Origin: Spongospora subterranea
Taxonomy: Eukaryota; Endomyxa; Phytomyxea; Plasmodiophorida; Plasmodiophoridae
Assembly (NCBI GenBank): GCA_900404475.1
Contig: OUQQ01000014.1
Location: forward strand, 18,756-82,755
DNA length: 64,000 nt
Reading direction: 5' to 3'
Made by a program: the position numbers and the translations under genes. Every line of letters begins with the position of its first letter. Position 1 is the first letter of the stretch. Below, piece by piece: positions 10,664-21,617 of the stretch. The notes below the pieces were generated by a model, which had not been told where the DNA came from, did no database searches, and saw only the letters and a program-made list of their open reading frames with translations.

Positions 10664-12406
10664 TTAAATGAGATGGTTGACTAAAGTTTCTAGAAACGGT
10701 TTCAAGTCCTCTTTGGCGATTTCGACAATGGAGGCCTCGAATCCATCTTGTCGGGCTCGAGCTTTTGTCAAGACCGCTGCGTCTGTAAATCCAATGGAGA
10801 ACGAGTTACGCTGCATGCCGACACTTGCTTGAGACCGAGGGATGCCGATAACAAGGTATGATCCCCTTTCTTCTATGTATGAACAAAGTACAAATGGAAG
10901 CAGTTTAACTTTTCGGTTGAGCGCCGAACCTGAACCAGTTCGCATGCGTTTTTTTTGTGTAGTGGACTGTTCAATTAGCATAGCTTCATACGAATCAATG
11001 AGAAACAAAGCAAGCTGAGTGAGGGCCAGAGGTCGCGCAAACAAACTGTACTGCTCGGACCTATCGAGAAGGCAAAGCCGATACTTTCCAGTAGATGTGA
11101 TTGCCTTCCTTGCAAGCAAAGCATGCCCATGATGTGCTACTTTCCTTTGAAGATTGATTGCAAGCTCAAGTCCGCGTTTAGTAAGTTTGGTACTGCCGAA
11201 CCTGAGAGAATCATGTGACCTCCAGAAGTTAGCTTCCCAACTATTTAGGCCATCGGCGGATTGATTGCATTCGAGCAACGCTGTCACAACGTGGACCATG
11301 TCGGACGCGGACACAATCAAACCATCTTCGTATCTACGCGTAAAAGAGGGCAGAAACAAATCGCTTTGTTCAAGACCATATTCCTGAGCGTACTTATCAA
11401 GCTCCTTCCTTAGTCTATCTTTGCAGTCGGCTCTCATCAGAAGGTAAGGAGACCTTGATTCTTGCTTGGGAATCCCGAGCTTCGCTAAAATCAAATTGAG
11501 GTGTTGTCGCCCCATGTCACGCCAAACTTTCAGCCTTGTTGCAACGCTTCTTGTATGGAACATAGAATCAAATAAATTCCAATGACGTAACATCACGAAC
11601 ATGAATTCTTGTGTTTCAAATGAGATTGTTCCCTCAACAGGCACTTGAACTTGAGCCTCGTCAGGAGCAGCGGATTCGTCCCCATTAGCGTCGTTGCTTT
11701 CTGGGACGTTTTTGGCAAATACTTCTTGCATGAACACATCCAGTTCATTTTGATAGGTCCACTTTGATATTCGTTGATACAGCCATTGATCAGTGAGGCC
11801 GACAATGGCGCTCCATAATAGGTCATTGTCATCTTTCGAAAGCTGTTGAGCCAAATCATATGCCAGAGCAGCAGCAGAGACGTCATAGAACGATCCACTA
11901 TAATGTTCTGCAACTCTCCTTCGCCGATCTGCGAGCAATCTCCTGTTGACATGATCGTCGTCGTCATCTGAAGAGAGATTATCATCGCTAGGAAATGTGG
12001 GATGTTCGGTGCTGCTGTCCAAACAGACTACGAAGTGGTTGTCTTGGCGAACATTGGACAAGTGGTATGGCCTATGTGAATCCAAAATATAAATATGTAG
12101 CTCGGCGCGACCCGGGTCATCCGCCTTGAATAACTGCTCCAAATCGACGCCAGATCCGCAATTCACCATGATAACGGAACGAACCGAATTGGGCAGCGTT
12201 TGCCCTGCATCCTGCAGATCTTCATACGACGCAACCGGAATGACCTTGTACTGAATATGGTCCATCCGCAGCAGCGACGTTAGAATATGGCAGGCGCAGA
12301 CCGAATCGCATTCCGCCGATACGAACAGCAAAACAGGCGAGGCTGGTGACGACGCTGCCCTGATATCCCTGTACGCCTCGCCTAGCTGGTCTCGCAGCAC
12401 CAACAT
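10664..12406 (-). CDS. CDC45: CDC45 replication initiation factor
   Basis: A single uninterrupted exon encodes 580 aa, close to the family's usual length. The N terminus ('LLFVSAECDSVCACHILTSLL') carries the RecJ/DHH-like fold of CDC45. An acidic insert ('DDNLSSDDDDDH') sits where the family has its charged loop, and the region 'GLTDQWLYQRIS' to the C-terminal 'SFSIGFTDAAVLTKARARQD' follows CDC45 throughout. CDC45 joins MCM2-7 and GINS to form the CMG replicative helicase. The lack of introns is notable beside neighbours with five to nineteen exons. Confidence 0.95.
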   Translation of the reverse strand: MLVLRDQLGEAYRDIRAASSPASPVLLFVSAECDSVCACHILTSLLRMDHIQYKVIPVASYEDLQDAGQTLPNSVRSVIMVNCGSGVDLEQLFKADDPGRAELHIYILDSHRPYHLSNVRQDNHFVVCLDSSTEHPTFPSDDNLSSDDDDDHVNRRLLADRRRRVAEHYSGSFYDVSAAALAYDLAQQLSKDDNDLLWSAIVGLTDQWLYQRISKWTYQNELDVFMQEVFAKNVPESNDANGDESAAPDEAQVQVPVEGTISFETQEFMFVMLRHWNLFDSMFHTRSVATRLKVWRDMGRQHLNLILAKLGIPKQESRSPYLLMRADCKDRLRKELDKYAQEYGLEQSDLFLPSFTRRYEDGLIVSASDMVHVVTALLECNQSADGLNSWEANFWRSHDSLRFGSTKLTKRGLELAINLQRKVAHHGHALLARKAITSTGKYRLCLLDRSEQYSLFARPLALTQLALFLIDSYEAMLIEQSTTQKKRMRTGSGSALNRKVKLLPFVLCSYIEERGSYLVIGIPRSQASVGMQRNSFSIGFTDAAVLTKARARQDGFEASIVEIAKEDLKPFLETLVNHLI

Positions 12407-15116
12407 TCAATGAGACGTATTGACAGGTGTTTGTTCTGAATCGTGGGAAGAGGAGTGAACGGAGTCTGTAGATGATAGATACCGGGTGTAACGAGTCCAA
12501 TGTGGTTCACTGACTATAGGAGGCTTTCGTCTGTCAGGCGCCAAACGCTATACGATACACGCCAACCAGTCAGTTATAACATATAGCACGACCTGATGGT
12601 TTAGCACCTCAAGCGGCACGTGGGCGATCACGGACGGGCAACGACGGTAGTGGGCCGATCGTCGAGTGAAATAAATTAGACGGATGGACCCGCGATTGAT
12701 ACTCACTTGCCACGAGATCGCAGTTTGCAGTGGGTGAGCTAGAGACGCGCAACCATCCCCCACCGCCGCACTTGTACAACTCGATAAGGTGCAATGGCGC
12801 GAAATCTGGGCAATCTCCAGACGTTGGGTTCATTCCTCTGCACATCTGGCAATATTTCTACAACGGATCATTGGTCCAGCGATTCCCATCGCGTTTAGTT
12901 ACACTAATCTCGAGCCCAACCAAATTGTCAAAACAATCAACTTTTCGATCAAACTGTCAACACATTGCCCTAACAACAGTCAGCAAAGCACCAATCGCGT
13001 CTTTATTGTGTTTTTTTTCTGTGAATATTCGACGTTGATCTCATCCTCTGGTCTGTACGTACAGTAATTTCAAATGTTACGGGTTCCATCGTCAAGAGCA
13101 AACAGGGTATCATTAATAGTCCGTGGACAGACCAACAGTCAATGTGGTTGGTCAAGTCGGGATTAGTTTGACTATACAGATTGGCGATTCGTACTCAGAA
13201 GGTCATTATTGGCCATGGATCATCCTGCTCCCCAACCCAGCTCGACAATCAAGATCGCTGCGATAGCGAAAGGCTGGCCCGCTTCCGTCAATTTGTACCG
13301 CTTTCCCACGGGTCCGTACACTTGATCAGAGGAATATTTCGATAGATGGCCAAGCTGAATTGTAAAAATGCAGGGTGGTTGTCTTCAAGCGCTTTATGTA
13401 CTACCTTGTTGGTTAGTTTAGCCAATATATACATATATCTGCCAAGACTTACGAACTTGCAAAGACTTGAAGGTCTTTTGGGGAGTATTCACCAAAGTGT
13501 GTTTTACAGGGGGAGGGGCGACCCCTTTATCCTGGCACTAGGAGACTTGGCACAACAACAGTCAAACGCAAAGCAAACAAGAAAGAATCAGAAAGTCAAC
13601 GGCGTAACTCAGCACATTTGTTCCAACGACGATAAATAGGTTCGCTATTCTCACTCCTCTCTGGATTGTTGGTGTTCATCCGCTGTTCAGAATTGCTCGC
13701 ACTCGGTCTGTAAACTGTAATTCCTAACTTTCGGTATAATCATACTTGACCGATCACCTTAGATGAACAGTAGTGTTTTACCAACCGTAAATGATCAAGA
13801 TAATCACGTGAACATCATGAGATTTGTTTTCATTCTACAACGTCCCGTATTGTCATTTCGGAACGTTGCCACACATCTGCTTCGCAACGGCAACTATGCT
13901 TACGGCAAGAGATCACTACCTTTTATGTCATGGAAGTCTTCAACCCAAGTCCAGCAAACACGGGGCAAATCCCAGAAGAATCCACGTATTCCATCTCCAT
14001 GAAAAATTGTGTCCTGTATCAGATAGCCAGGGCCTGCGTCGTAACAGATTAACAGTCGAAGGGCGCTCTCGCCATGGCGACAATAGGACCATGCTTGAGA
14101 AGCTTGTTTTTCGCCATGGCGAGAGCGCATTCGACTGTTAATCTTTTGCGACGCCGGCTTTAGCTATTGGGAAAACTCGAATGGCTTTGTCCTACTCGAA
14201 ACCGATTGAGTTGTTTTGACGCCAATCTGATTTCGATATGTGTCGATGACAATACTACTGTTCCAAAGCCTCATCGTCCTGGGCACCACGATATTGTCCC
14301 GCCGGCCAGCACAATGACGTATCCGGTGCCGAGTATCGGGGTCTCCGGCGATCAGCGCCCGCCAAGCCCATTATCGACGTGTCGCTTGTTGTCTGTCAGA
14401 ACGAGTTCCAATCAGATCAGACAAACCCTTTCGCTGCGGCCCGTTGTCCATTTCCAGGGTCCGATTTGACTAAATCTACACAGAACGTGTTAACTTGGTG
14501 TACAGTGCCTCAATCTTGAATGCTGAATCGGACGCGTTCTCGTCTAACACGACAAATGTGCCAGGCTTCTATGTCCATACAGACCCTCATTAACACATTT
14601 TCGAAACATGCTGTAATTACACAAAGGTCGTTGATGGACCTATGCAAATGACTCAGCCGGGCTTACCGAAGTCAAACCCATCTGGCATTAGGGACTCGGT
14701 TCGGCGGAAACCCCAGTAAGATCGGCAGATCGCACGTACGAAACAATGGTGCTCTTGGTGTCGACAACACACATCATGTCGTTCCGCCTTCAACACCGCA
14801 GCTATGTTGTTCTGGCAAGAAGGTGAAGGGAATTCAGGACGATTTTGTGGATATGACAAGGGGTGGGAATTGGATGATAATTTCACCGGCTCGCATATCG
14901 AGATGAGTTGGGATTCTCATTTTTCAGGTTCGCCTCCGACGCAGGGACCTCTAACGGGGAAGGCGTTGAACGACCAGGAGCGCGGGCTGCTCATACCGAC
15001 CCAGGGAACTGATGGGCGTTCATGTCAGATCGCCTAACGCCTCACGGTCGATCGTCTGGATTGGCGACGCTGCTACACGCCCAACACACACCTAATTCCG
15101 ATAGCGCCAACTGAAA
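12407..15116. other. 2.7 kb gene-poor region
   Basis: Only short, unconvincing frames are present on either strand (for example 13346-13639 and 14804-15037, both plus), with no recognisable domains and no splice pattern that links them. The hairpin listed separately lies inside. The region may hold decayed transposon sequence and the CDC45 promoter at its left edge. Confidence 0.45.
14046..14144. repeat. near-perfect inverted repeat (35 bp arms, 30 bp loop)
   Basis: The left arm is 14046-14080 and the right arm 14111-14144. Both contain 'gcgctctcgccatggcga' or its complement and end in 'agattaacagtcga' or its complement. One single-base gap and one adjacent mismatch separate them. The arms could form a long hairpin in DNA or RNA. 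No coding frame explains it; it could be a miniature transposon core or a folded RNA. Confidence 0.85.
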
Positions 15117-15765
15117 CTACATGGGATTCTGAATTTTCTCTATAAGGAACAGTTGCCCATCGCGATTCGACAGTTCGTTCTGTACGAATTCGTTGAACGC
15201 TTGCCTGGTTGGGAAGGCGGTCGGCGCGTGCAGAAACGAGTCGGAATTGTACATGACCCCGTCGTCACCGCGATATAGCGCCATCCAATGCCGACCCCAG
15301 GGCGACCAGACGCGCGGTCTCTTGATGTTCATCAGGAACCCCCGCAGGTGATTGTCGTCGCCGGGACCCAGATCGACGCTATCCACAGCTGAATCATTCA
15401 CGAGGCGTTCCACCATCAGAAAGGCCCCGATCAATGCTGGCTCGAAAATTCTTACCGAGGCGCTTATCGAACCATCGTAGGCAATATCCAAGTCTGGCCA
15501 AAGCCAGGTCGACCACATTCACATCGAAATTGCCGATTCGCAGAACCGATCGATGCGCGTTGAACAGAGTGGATGGGTCCAATTCCGAGCAGATCCCATC
15601 GAGCACCGAATGGGACACATATGGCCCTTGCAGCTATCAACAACACGCCTCCAGATTCAGAAATGGCGTCGGGCGAGAGCCGCGCGAGGACCTAACCAGA
15701 TTGTTTATGGCGTGAACGGCGCACAGCGACAGTGATTGGCGCTCGTGGTAGTCGGGTGGCGCCAT
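15117..15765 (-). CDS. JOSD2: Josephin-domain deubiquitinase (JOSD1/2-like)
   Basis: Exons 15765-15697, 15633-15456 and 15388-15117 (introns of 63 and 67 bp) give 172 aa, essentially a single Josephin domain, as in human JOSD1/2. The catalytic Cys is in 'LCAVHAINN', spliced directly to 'LLQGPY' as in the family. 'GNFDVNV' is the conserved GNYDVNV motif. The catalytic His is in 'GRHWMAL', and the acidic/amide partner lies in 'YNSDSF'. Josephins are cysteine proteases that trim ubiquitin chains. All three active-site positions are present, so the enzyme should be active. Whether it is nearer JOSD1 or JOSD2 is not decidable here. Confidence 0.9.
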
Positions 15766-15919
15766 CTACACCCGGGCGTTCGGCACCCCGGATAAACGAA
15801 TGCCGCGTGTGTCGCCGTCCCCGCTCTGCGGAATATGTTGTTCATCTGACCGAACCGATGGCAAAAGCACCCCCCAATTCAACAGTACGATATGCGATTT
15901 GAGTGATCAACGTGTTCCA

Positions 15920-16260
15920 TTAATCCTCATTTATGCAGTTTTGTGGAAGAAGTCGCAGGTCGATATTCTCCCGAAGTAGACTCTTTCGGCTATCCGTCAT
16001 CGCACCCTCTAACGTACTGAACAACCGTTCGCACATCGATTTTCTATTGGCCTGAAGAACCTGCAGGCAATCTTCGTCGATGCTGGCAAAAACCATTTTT
16101 TTTTTGTTTTCTGCTGCCTTGAAAATCTTTCTAAATGGCCAACGGAATACGTCTTTCAATTCCTGATTCTGGGTTTCAGGTTTTCAAGAAATTATTTGTT
16201 CCCAAGATGTGTTGCTCTTCTGGAGAAACTCAGCGCCGAAAAACGACGAGTCTTTATTCT
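15920..16260 (-). pseudogene. hAT transposase C-terminal fragment, degenerate
   Basis: One minus-strand frame runs from about 16260 to 15920 with a single internal stop near 16189. Downstream of the stop it reads 'CERLFSTLEGAMTDSRKSLL' and then 'ENIDLRLLPQN', matching the hATC dimerisation motif (sErlFS...R..L...n...L). No DDE catalytic domain or start codon accompanies it, so it is a dead fragment rather than a gene. Confidence 0.65.
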
Positions 16261-16352
16261 GCCAATCCCTGGTTTCGTATCGATGACGGGAGGGACATTA
16301 TCGAACTAATGGCAGCCGATGTCGAAAATCGCATCCGCGATCCTGATAATAT

Positions 16353-16368
16353 CACACACACACACACA
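16353..16368. repeat. (CA)8 microsatellite
   Basis: An eight-unit CA dinucleotide repeat is read directly from the sequence, between the hAT fragment and the P450 reductase gene. Confidence 0.9.
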
Positions 16369-16567
16369 TGAATTCGTTGGTCGAGCGAGATCATCGCAGG
16401 ACGTTGCCACGCCCAACTGCCGCTCCGACAACGCAAAGCACAGATTCGGGTTCGAAATCCAAACGCATCCGATGATTGTTGGACTAGACAAGGTGTGGAC
16501 ATTTTTATTAGGGCACAATGAGGTTTTCGACCGATAGCGGTGTGATATACATGACGAGAAGGGCGCT

Positions 16568-18535
16568 TCATCCCCATAGTTCCGATATCAATCTGCCGTC
16601 GTTGGCGAGCTTCGTGACGTAGTCGCCGGCCTTGGCTTCACCGCAGCCTTTGGCGATCGCCGCTCGCAGGACGTCTCGGACGCTTTTGCCCATATTTACA
16701 GATCCGCATATGAACATCGACGCGTTCTTGTTGTCGATCAGATCCCATAGCAGGTCGCCTGATTTCTCGAGCACGTCTTGGACGTAGACCTTGGTCGTCG
16801 GATCCTGACGGGACAACGCCAGATGAACGCCGGTCACGACGCCAGCTTCCTGGGCCGCCCGGATCTCGTCGGCGTACAGGAAATCATCGTCCGCATAACG
16901 ACAGCCAAAGAACAGGTGCCATTCGGGCAGCTTGGGCTTGTCGTCGCCCTTGGCCTCGCGATAGTGCCACATTCCCTCCTGAATAAAGGCACGGAACGGG
17001 GCGATCCCGGTTCCGGTTGCCACCATGATCACGGGCGTGGACCGCTTTTCGGGAAGATTGAACAGCGATTTCCTGATAAAGATGTTCAGCATATCTTTGC
17101 CAGGGCGCAACGTTTTCATGTAGGTTGAACAAACCCCATCGTGAATACGACCGGCAGATTTCACGGTGCGAGACAGGGCCACGGTCAGGTGAATCTGATC
17201 GGGATGTTGCAGAGCGGACGAGGCGATCGTGAACATACGGGGCTGCAAGGGGGCGCATTCCTCGAGGAAGTGCTCGAACGGCGGATGGACCGACGGGAAC
17301 ATCTCGAACAGTTCCAGGACCGTTTTCTTGTCGACGGCGATGTGCTCGTGGTAGTCGTCCTTCCCGATCAGGAGCGACATGTTCCCCAGGCGTAGTTTCT
17401 CGTCGGGATCGGCCGCGTACTGGGCCATGAACCCCAGGAACGCCTTGCGCGGTGGCGACATCAGGTCCACGTGCCAGAGCAGGGCGTCGCGAACGGAGCA
17501 CGGATTCGGGACCGGGAATCGCTTGCTGGTTCCGAATTTCAACCGCTTCAGGGTGAAGATCTGCTCGGGATCGACACCGAGGCACTTGCACATTTTCGCC
17601 ACGACCTTGTAGTCGTTTCGTGGGTGGATTCCGACATTATGGGCCGTCCCATAAGGCAACTCGCGATTGGCGGTGCTAAGCGCGATGTGAAAGGTCGAGA
17701 GCATCTCGGTTGGACGCTTCAGGAGCTCCCTGTTCTCGATCAGGTCGACGATCCGGTGCGTCGACAGCGCCGCGCTCGACGACCGCCGGTTCCTGAACGA
17801 AACCTCGGGCGCCGGTAGCTCTGCCGAGTAGATGATGCGAAACGACGGCTCGTAGACGATCAGCGCCGAGCCAACGTCGGCCATCGAGATCCCCAGGAAC
17901 TGGTTGATCGCCGGCCACACGCGACATTTCCAGTTCTCATTGTCCTCCTCGATGCAGCCGCTGTCATCGCCCAGCGTCACCTCCATGATTCGGTTGGCTC
18001 CCAGGAGCGACAGACGGTTGTCGGTCGTGATCGCCGCCTTGTTGAAGTGTTCGTACTGGCGATTGCCCAGGCCGAACAGGGCGTAGTTGACCCCGGTGAG
18101 GCACTTGTCCCGCTCCGAACTCATCAGCCAGGCGTGGAACTCGGTCATGCTGTCGGGCGGATCACCTTCGCCGTGAGTCGACACGAACAGGACGACCAGC
18201 TTCTCGTTGGCGAAATTGCGAACATAATCGTACTGCTCGATATCATAAACCGTTGGGTTAAAATGACGAGCTTTCGCCTCCTTGAAGAAAGTTTCGGCGA
18301 AAAATTCTCCAATACCAGTTTGAGACGCAAATAGGATTGTTATCGGCGGGCCATCCAGTGCCGGTTCTTCCTGTACAGCTTTCGCTATAATCGGCGGCGC
18401 CTTATTTGCGACAACGGTTCGGGTGATGCCGATTTTCACTGTACGCCGCCGGTCCAGTAAATATCCGATGATGAGCAGGATGGCCACGGCCAGCAGTAGC
18501 GTCTCCATTGTGTCCATGACCGAGGTCACCATCAT
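16568..18535 (-). CDS. POR: NADPH-cytochrome P450 reductase
   Basis: A single exon encodes 655 aa. An N-terminal membrane anchor ('LLLAVAILLIIGYLL') is followed by the FMN flavodoxin domain ('FASQTGIGEFFAE', 'VSTHGEGDPPD', 'LFGLGNRQYEHFN'), the connecting and FAD domain ('RMFTIASSALQ', 'GVCSTYM') and the NADPH domain ('VATGTGIAPFRAF', 'GCRYADDDFLY', 'CGSVNMGKSV'). A Trp close to the C terminus ('LWG') corresponds to the residue that stacks on FAD. The enzyme passes electrons from NADPH to ER P450s and haem oxygenase. The gene is intronless and richer in G and C at third positions than its neighbours. MMVTSV at 18535 is the first ATG; an internal Met seven residues on is possible. Confidence 0.95.
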   Translation of the reverse strand: MMVTSVMDTMETLLLAVAILLIIGYLLDRRRTVKIGITRTVVANKAPPIIAKAVQEEPALDGPPITILFASQTGIGEFFAETFFKEAKARHFNPTVYDIEQYDYVRNFANEKLVVLFVSTHGEGDPPDSMTEFHAWLMSSERDKCLTGVNYALFGLGNRQYEHFNKAAITTDNRLSLLGANRIMEVTLGDDSGCIEEDNENWKCRVWPAINQFLGISMADVGSALIVYEPSFRIIYSAELPAPEVSFRNRRSSSAALSTHRIVDLIENRELLKRPTEMLSTFHIALSTANRELPYGTAHNVGIHPRNDYKVVAKMCKCLGVDPEQIFTLKRLKFGTSKRFPVPNPCSVRDALLWHVDLMSPPRKAFLGFMAQYAADPDEKLRLGNMSLLIGKDDYHEHIAVDKKTVLELFEMFPSVHPPFEHFLEECAPLQPRMFTIASSALQHPDQIHLTVALSRTVKSAGRIHDGVCSTYMKTLRPGKDMLNIFIRKSLFNLPEKRSTPVIMVATGTGIAPFRAFIQEGMWHYREAKGDDKPKLPEWHLFFGCRYADDDFLYADEIRAAQEAGVVTGVHLALSRQDPTTKVYVQDVLEKSGDLLWDLIDNKNASMFICGSVNMGKSVRDVLRAAIAKGCGEAKAGDYVTKLANDGRLISELWG

Positions 18536-19297
18536 CGCATGATCTTCGCGAACGTCAGGGGGTGAGAGGTTTGATATATTGGACCAGGGCTCAGCGATTG
18601 TTCTGGAACAGTCTTGTGATTCACCCCCTGGCTGGCAAACCCCGACCCGCTCCGATCGCGTTCAGTTCCGGATAATTATTCCCGTTTTCAGAGCCGAAAC
18701 CGTGCAGTTCCCGGTGACTAGGCCGACATGGCGCAATCAATGACCAGTGGTACTGTAACACGTTTCACTGTCGGGGGGGCGCGACGTGTGATGGGGCGAA
18801 GGTGGAGTGGGGGAAGAGGGGGAGGACACCTGACCACACACGGATATTCCCAACCGATTGTCTGAGGACCACGACCAAGGGTGCCACAAGTAAACGCTGT
18901 GATCACGAATGGGAGATATTTATTGCAGTATTCTGGCACTCGGACGTCGGGCTGGAAGGAGCACGCGCCGTCCATCAACAACATCACAACCTATCAGGTC
19001 TTTCGACGGGAAAGCAATTTTCGCAATCAGAATAAAATCAGGGTGTTAGTCAAGTTATAAATAAAAGAACAATCCGCGGTTCTCTGCCTGATTCAACCCG
19101 GTTGTTCATTGCCCTGTGTACTCCTAACATGCAGTCGTAGTGCACACAAGCGTCCGCGGCGGATCTCCAGCAGTGCGAGGCCCGGGTGTATCGCACTAAC
19201 CCCAGGTCCGAGGGTGTTTTGGCGCTATCAACTCAGTAAAGTATTCAAAAGGTCGGGAATCATCGACGGAATCGGCCACCAGACGCATTTGTCATCA
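18536..19297. other. intergenic region between divergent genes
   Basis: This stretch lies between P450 reductase (minus) and mitoferrin (plus). It contains a G-rich tract near 18772-18835 but no supported gene. The frame open from 19109 into the mitoferrin start lacks carrier similarity before 19298. Confidence 0.45.
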
Positions 19298-20333
19298 ATG
19301 GTTGGCGATGGGTGGCGGGCTCCTGATCCCGTCTCGATATCTGTCCCGCATATTGAGGAGGATGAAATGGAGATGCTCCACCAGATGGGATACGTCAAGG
19401 TCCGATTTTATTTAGCCATTGGTCTCTACTATCTATCGTCCCATCATGAACATTGACTGTACAGGCGATGGTAGCTGGCGCTGCAGCTGGATTTACCGAG
19501 CACCTGTGCATGTTCCCTGTGGACACGGTCAAGACCCGAATGCAGGTGGTCGGCCTTCCCGGCATGCCAATATATCAAGGTTTGGCGATAGCTTGCCCCT
19601 TGCCCCGAAACGTTCGTAATATCAGTCGATATTTCTAGGAATTGCCGACACATTCTCCACAATTGTTCGTCAAGAAGGGGCGTCAACGCTGTATAAAGGC
19701 CTGCCCGCTATCCTAGTTGGCGCCATTCCCTCCCATGCCGTATATTTCGCCACGTACGAGACTGTGAAACAGCACCTGGGTGGCCATGCAGCTGGCCATC
19801 ACCCGTTCATCAACGGCGTATCGGGGGCGTGTGCGGTCATGGCACATGACGCCATTGTCACGCCCCTGGACGTCGTCAAGCAGCGCATGCAGGTCTACAG
19901 ATCCAAACACTCCAGTGTGTTCTCCTGCGTTCGTGCGATTATTCGCAATGAAGGCGTCCCAATTCTGTTTGCGTCGTATCCGATCACGGTCGCCATGAAC
20001 GTCCCCTTCATGACCGTGCATTTCGCGTCGTACGAAAGTTTGAAACTGCATTTAACGGAGACGCTCGCCTGTCCTCCAACGGTTGCCCATTTGCTAGCTG
20101 GGGCTGGTGCTGGATCCTTAGGCGGCTTGGTATCGACGCCATTCGACGTCTGCAAGACCATGATACAAGTCAACGGGGATAGGTCGGGTATCGTGAACGT
20201 GTTCAAGAAGATCGTGGAGCGGGGCGGCGCGCGAGCCCTGTTCCATGGCGCTACAGCGAGGTGTCTGTACTTCACCCCGAGTGCCGCCATATGCTGGAGC
20301 ACCTATGAAGCGTTCAAATCATATCTATCTTAG
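19298..20333 (+). CDS. mitoferrin-type mitochondrial iron carrier
   Basis: Exons 19298-19399, 19465-19579 and 19639-20333 give 303 aa. Three tandem mitochondrial-carrier repeats carry the signature Px[DE]xx[KR]: 'FPVDTVKTRMQ', 'TPLDVVKQRMQ' and 'TPFDVCKTMIQ'. 'EHLCMFPVD' and 'NVPFMTVHFASYE' resemble the mitoferrin/Mrs3-Mrs4 branch, which moves ferrous iron into the matrix for haem and Fe-S assembly. The first exon encodes an acidic leader ('EEDEMEMLHQ'), usual for this branch. The start is the first ATG that joins in frame; an upstream in-frame ATG at about 19109 exists but its sequence is not carrier-like. The gene overlaps the end of a weak minus-strand ORF by a few bases. Confidence 0.9.
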
Positions 20334-20525
20334 CCAGCAATTCTTAATGTACGATTTCTCTACTGCATTGTTTACCATTTCTTGTTGGGTCAGCGTTGGA
20401 CGCTCAGCGTAGCGTCCCGTCAGACACGAGTAGGGCGGAACGTGACTCATGCGGTTTAGCAAATCTGAAAGTTGTTGGCATTTGGCGTCCCATATCTTGT
20501 TGAACTCATCGTCCAATTCATTCAT
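20325..20525 (-). CDS. possible small protein or last exon, 66 aa
   Basis: The frame begins 'MNELDDEFNKIWDAKCQ' and ends '...SYIKNCWLR'. The composition looks protein-like (helical, Gln/Glu/Asn rich). The same frame continues upstream to 20798 but becomes Arg/Ser-rich and is probably a shadow there. The stop overlaps the end of the mitoferrin CDS on the other strand by 9 bp. It may be the last exon of a gene whose earlier exons I cannot place. Confidence 0.3.
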   Translation of the reverse strand: MNELDDEFNKIWDAKCQQLSDLLNRMSHVPPYSCLTGRYAERPTLTQQEMVNNAVEKSYIKNCWLR

Positions 20526-20527
20526 CC

Positions 20528-21037
20528 ATGCCAGGTTTTCGGTTATCGTCTCTCGTCCAGCAAGCAACCAAATCACGAGAAGGCGATATTCTGAACCGTC
20601 ATCGACGGGATTCATCCGAAAATTCCTCAATCTCCCAAAACAGTTTCCGCACCTATGTCGACGCTGGCCCAGATCGTTCACGCTCGCTCTCCAGCTGGAT
20701 CCGGTTCCCGAACCGATATCTCGATTCGACCGCGTCGAATGCCGATCGAAAGGGCAACGGATCAGCGCCGGTTTTCGATGCCGAGATGTGCCAACCAATT
20801 CGGTATCCCGCCGTGACAGATTATTTCGTTCGTCAGGCCCAGAACAAACCGACGGGCGATTATCGTATCAGCCAGACGCCCTTAGCGTCGTCGTCGCATA
20901 AGTTTGGTGTCGGACGATGGGCTAAGCGTTCATATTCAAATTACGCTGGCCATGGTGATGAATCCCTAGATTCCTTATCCAGCTCATTGTCGCTTCTCTC
21001 GGAAATTTCCAGCGCGCCCAGAATCGCCAACCATTGA
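20528..21037 (+). CDS. hypothetical Ser/Arg-rich protein, 169 aa
   Basis: This is one open frame starting at an ATG ('MPGFRLSSLVQQ') and ending '...SSAPRIANH'. It is low complexity, rich in Ser, Arg and Tyr, with no recognised domain. It lies directly before another Arg/Trp-rich plus-strand ORF of similar character (21618-22199), so the two may be exons of one gene or two unrelated genes. It cannot be distinguished from chance with confidence. Confidence 0.35.
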   Translation: MPGFRLSSLVQQATKSREGDILNRHRRDSSENSSISQNSFRTYVDAGPDRSRSLSSWIRFPNRYLDSTASNADRKGNGSAPVFDAEMCQPIRYPAVTDYFVRQAQNKPTGDYRISQTPLASSSHKFGVGRWAKRSYSNYAGHGDESLDSLSSSLSLLSEISSAPRIANH

Positions 21038-21617
21038 TGATAAACATTCTGCTCGGCCCACCCACTTTTTGTCAACGTGTTTCAGAGTCGGCACGATAGA
21101 CCTCACCAAGCGAATATCGCTTGAAGGAAGGCCATTGTGGTACGAGGGCCAGAACCATTCCTTACCGATAGACAGACAGAAAATATGAAGAAATCATCAA
21201 TGAAGCAAACCAATTCAGGGGAACGAACAGGATGAAACACTCAACGAGCGTGAACGGGCGTGAGAAACGCTCCGATTCCATGCTTGCCGACATTCCGACC
21301 ATGGTCCAGGAGTTTGTTTACACCAGTCCGGCGCTCCATTCACTGGCTTCATGATTTTTTTCCTGCTCTTCTTTCCCCGATTTATTTCGCTGATCCATTT
21401 CATTTTGTTGGGTTTTCGGAAAGGGCAATTGACCACGTCGTACTAACATGATTGTCCTGTAGCGGGCGCACATGACATTGTTGTCCGTTGCCAGGGAGGA
21501 ATTGCTCTGCCGGTAGTGGTAGATGCAGTTGGGGATATTAATTATAACACGGCAAGAGATATTTTCGCCATCCCTGTATTTTGATCCCGTTAGCAGTGCG
21601 TATCGAGGACGGATATC

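Noticed and set aside
12407..15116. CRISPR-like or phage-like system in the gene-poor region
   Set aside because: No regularly spaced repeats or associated genes exist; the only structure is a single hairpin, and the window is clearly eukaryotic.
16884..18086. Long antisense frames through P450 reductase
   Set aside because: They are mirror shadows of a GC-rich coding region with strong third-position bias.
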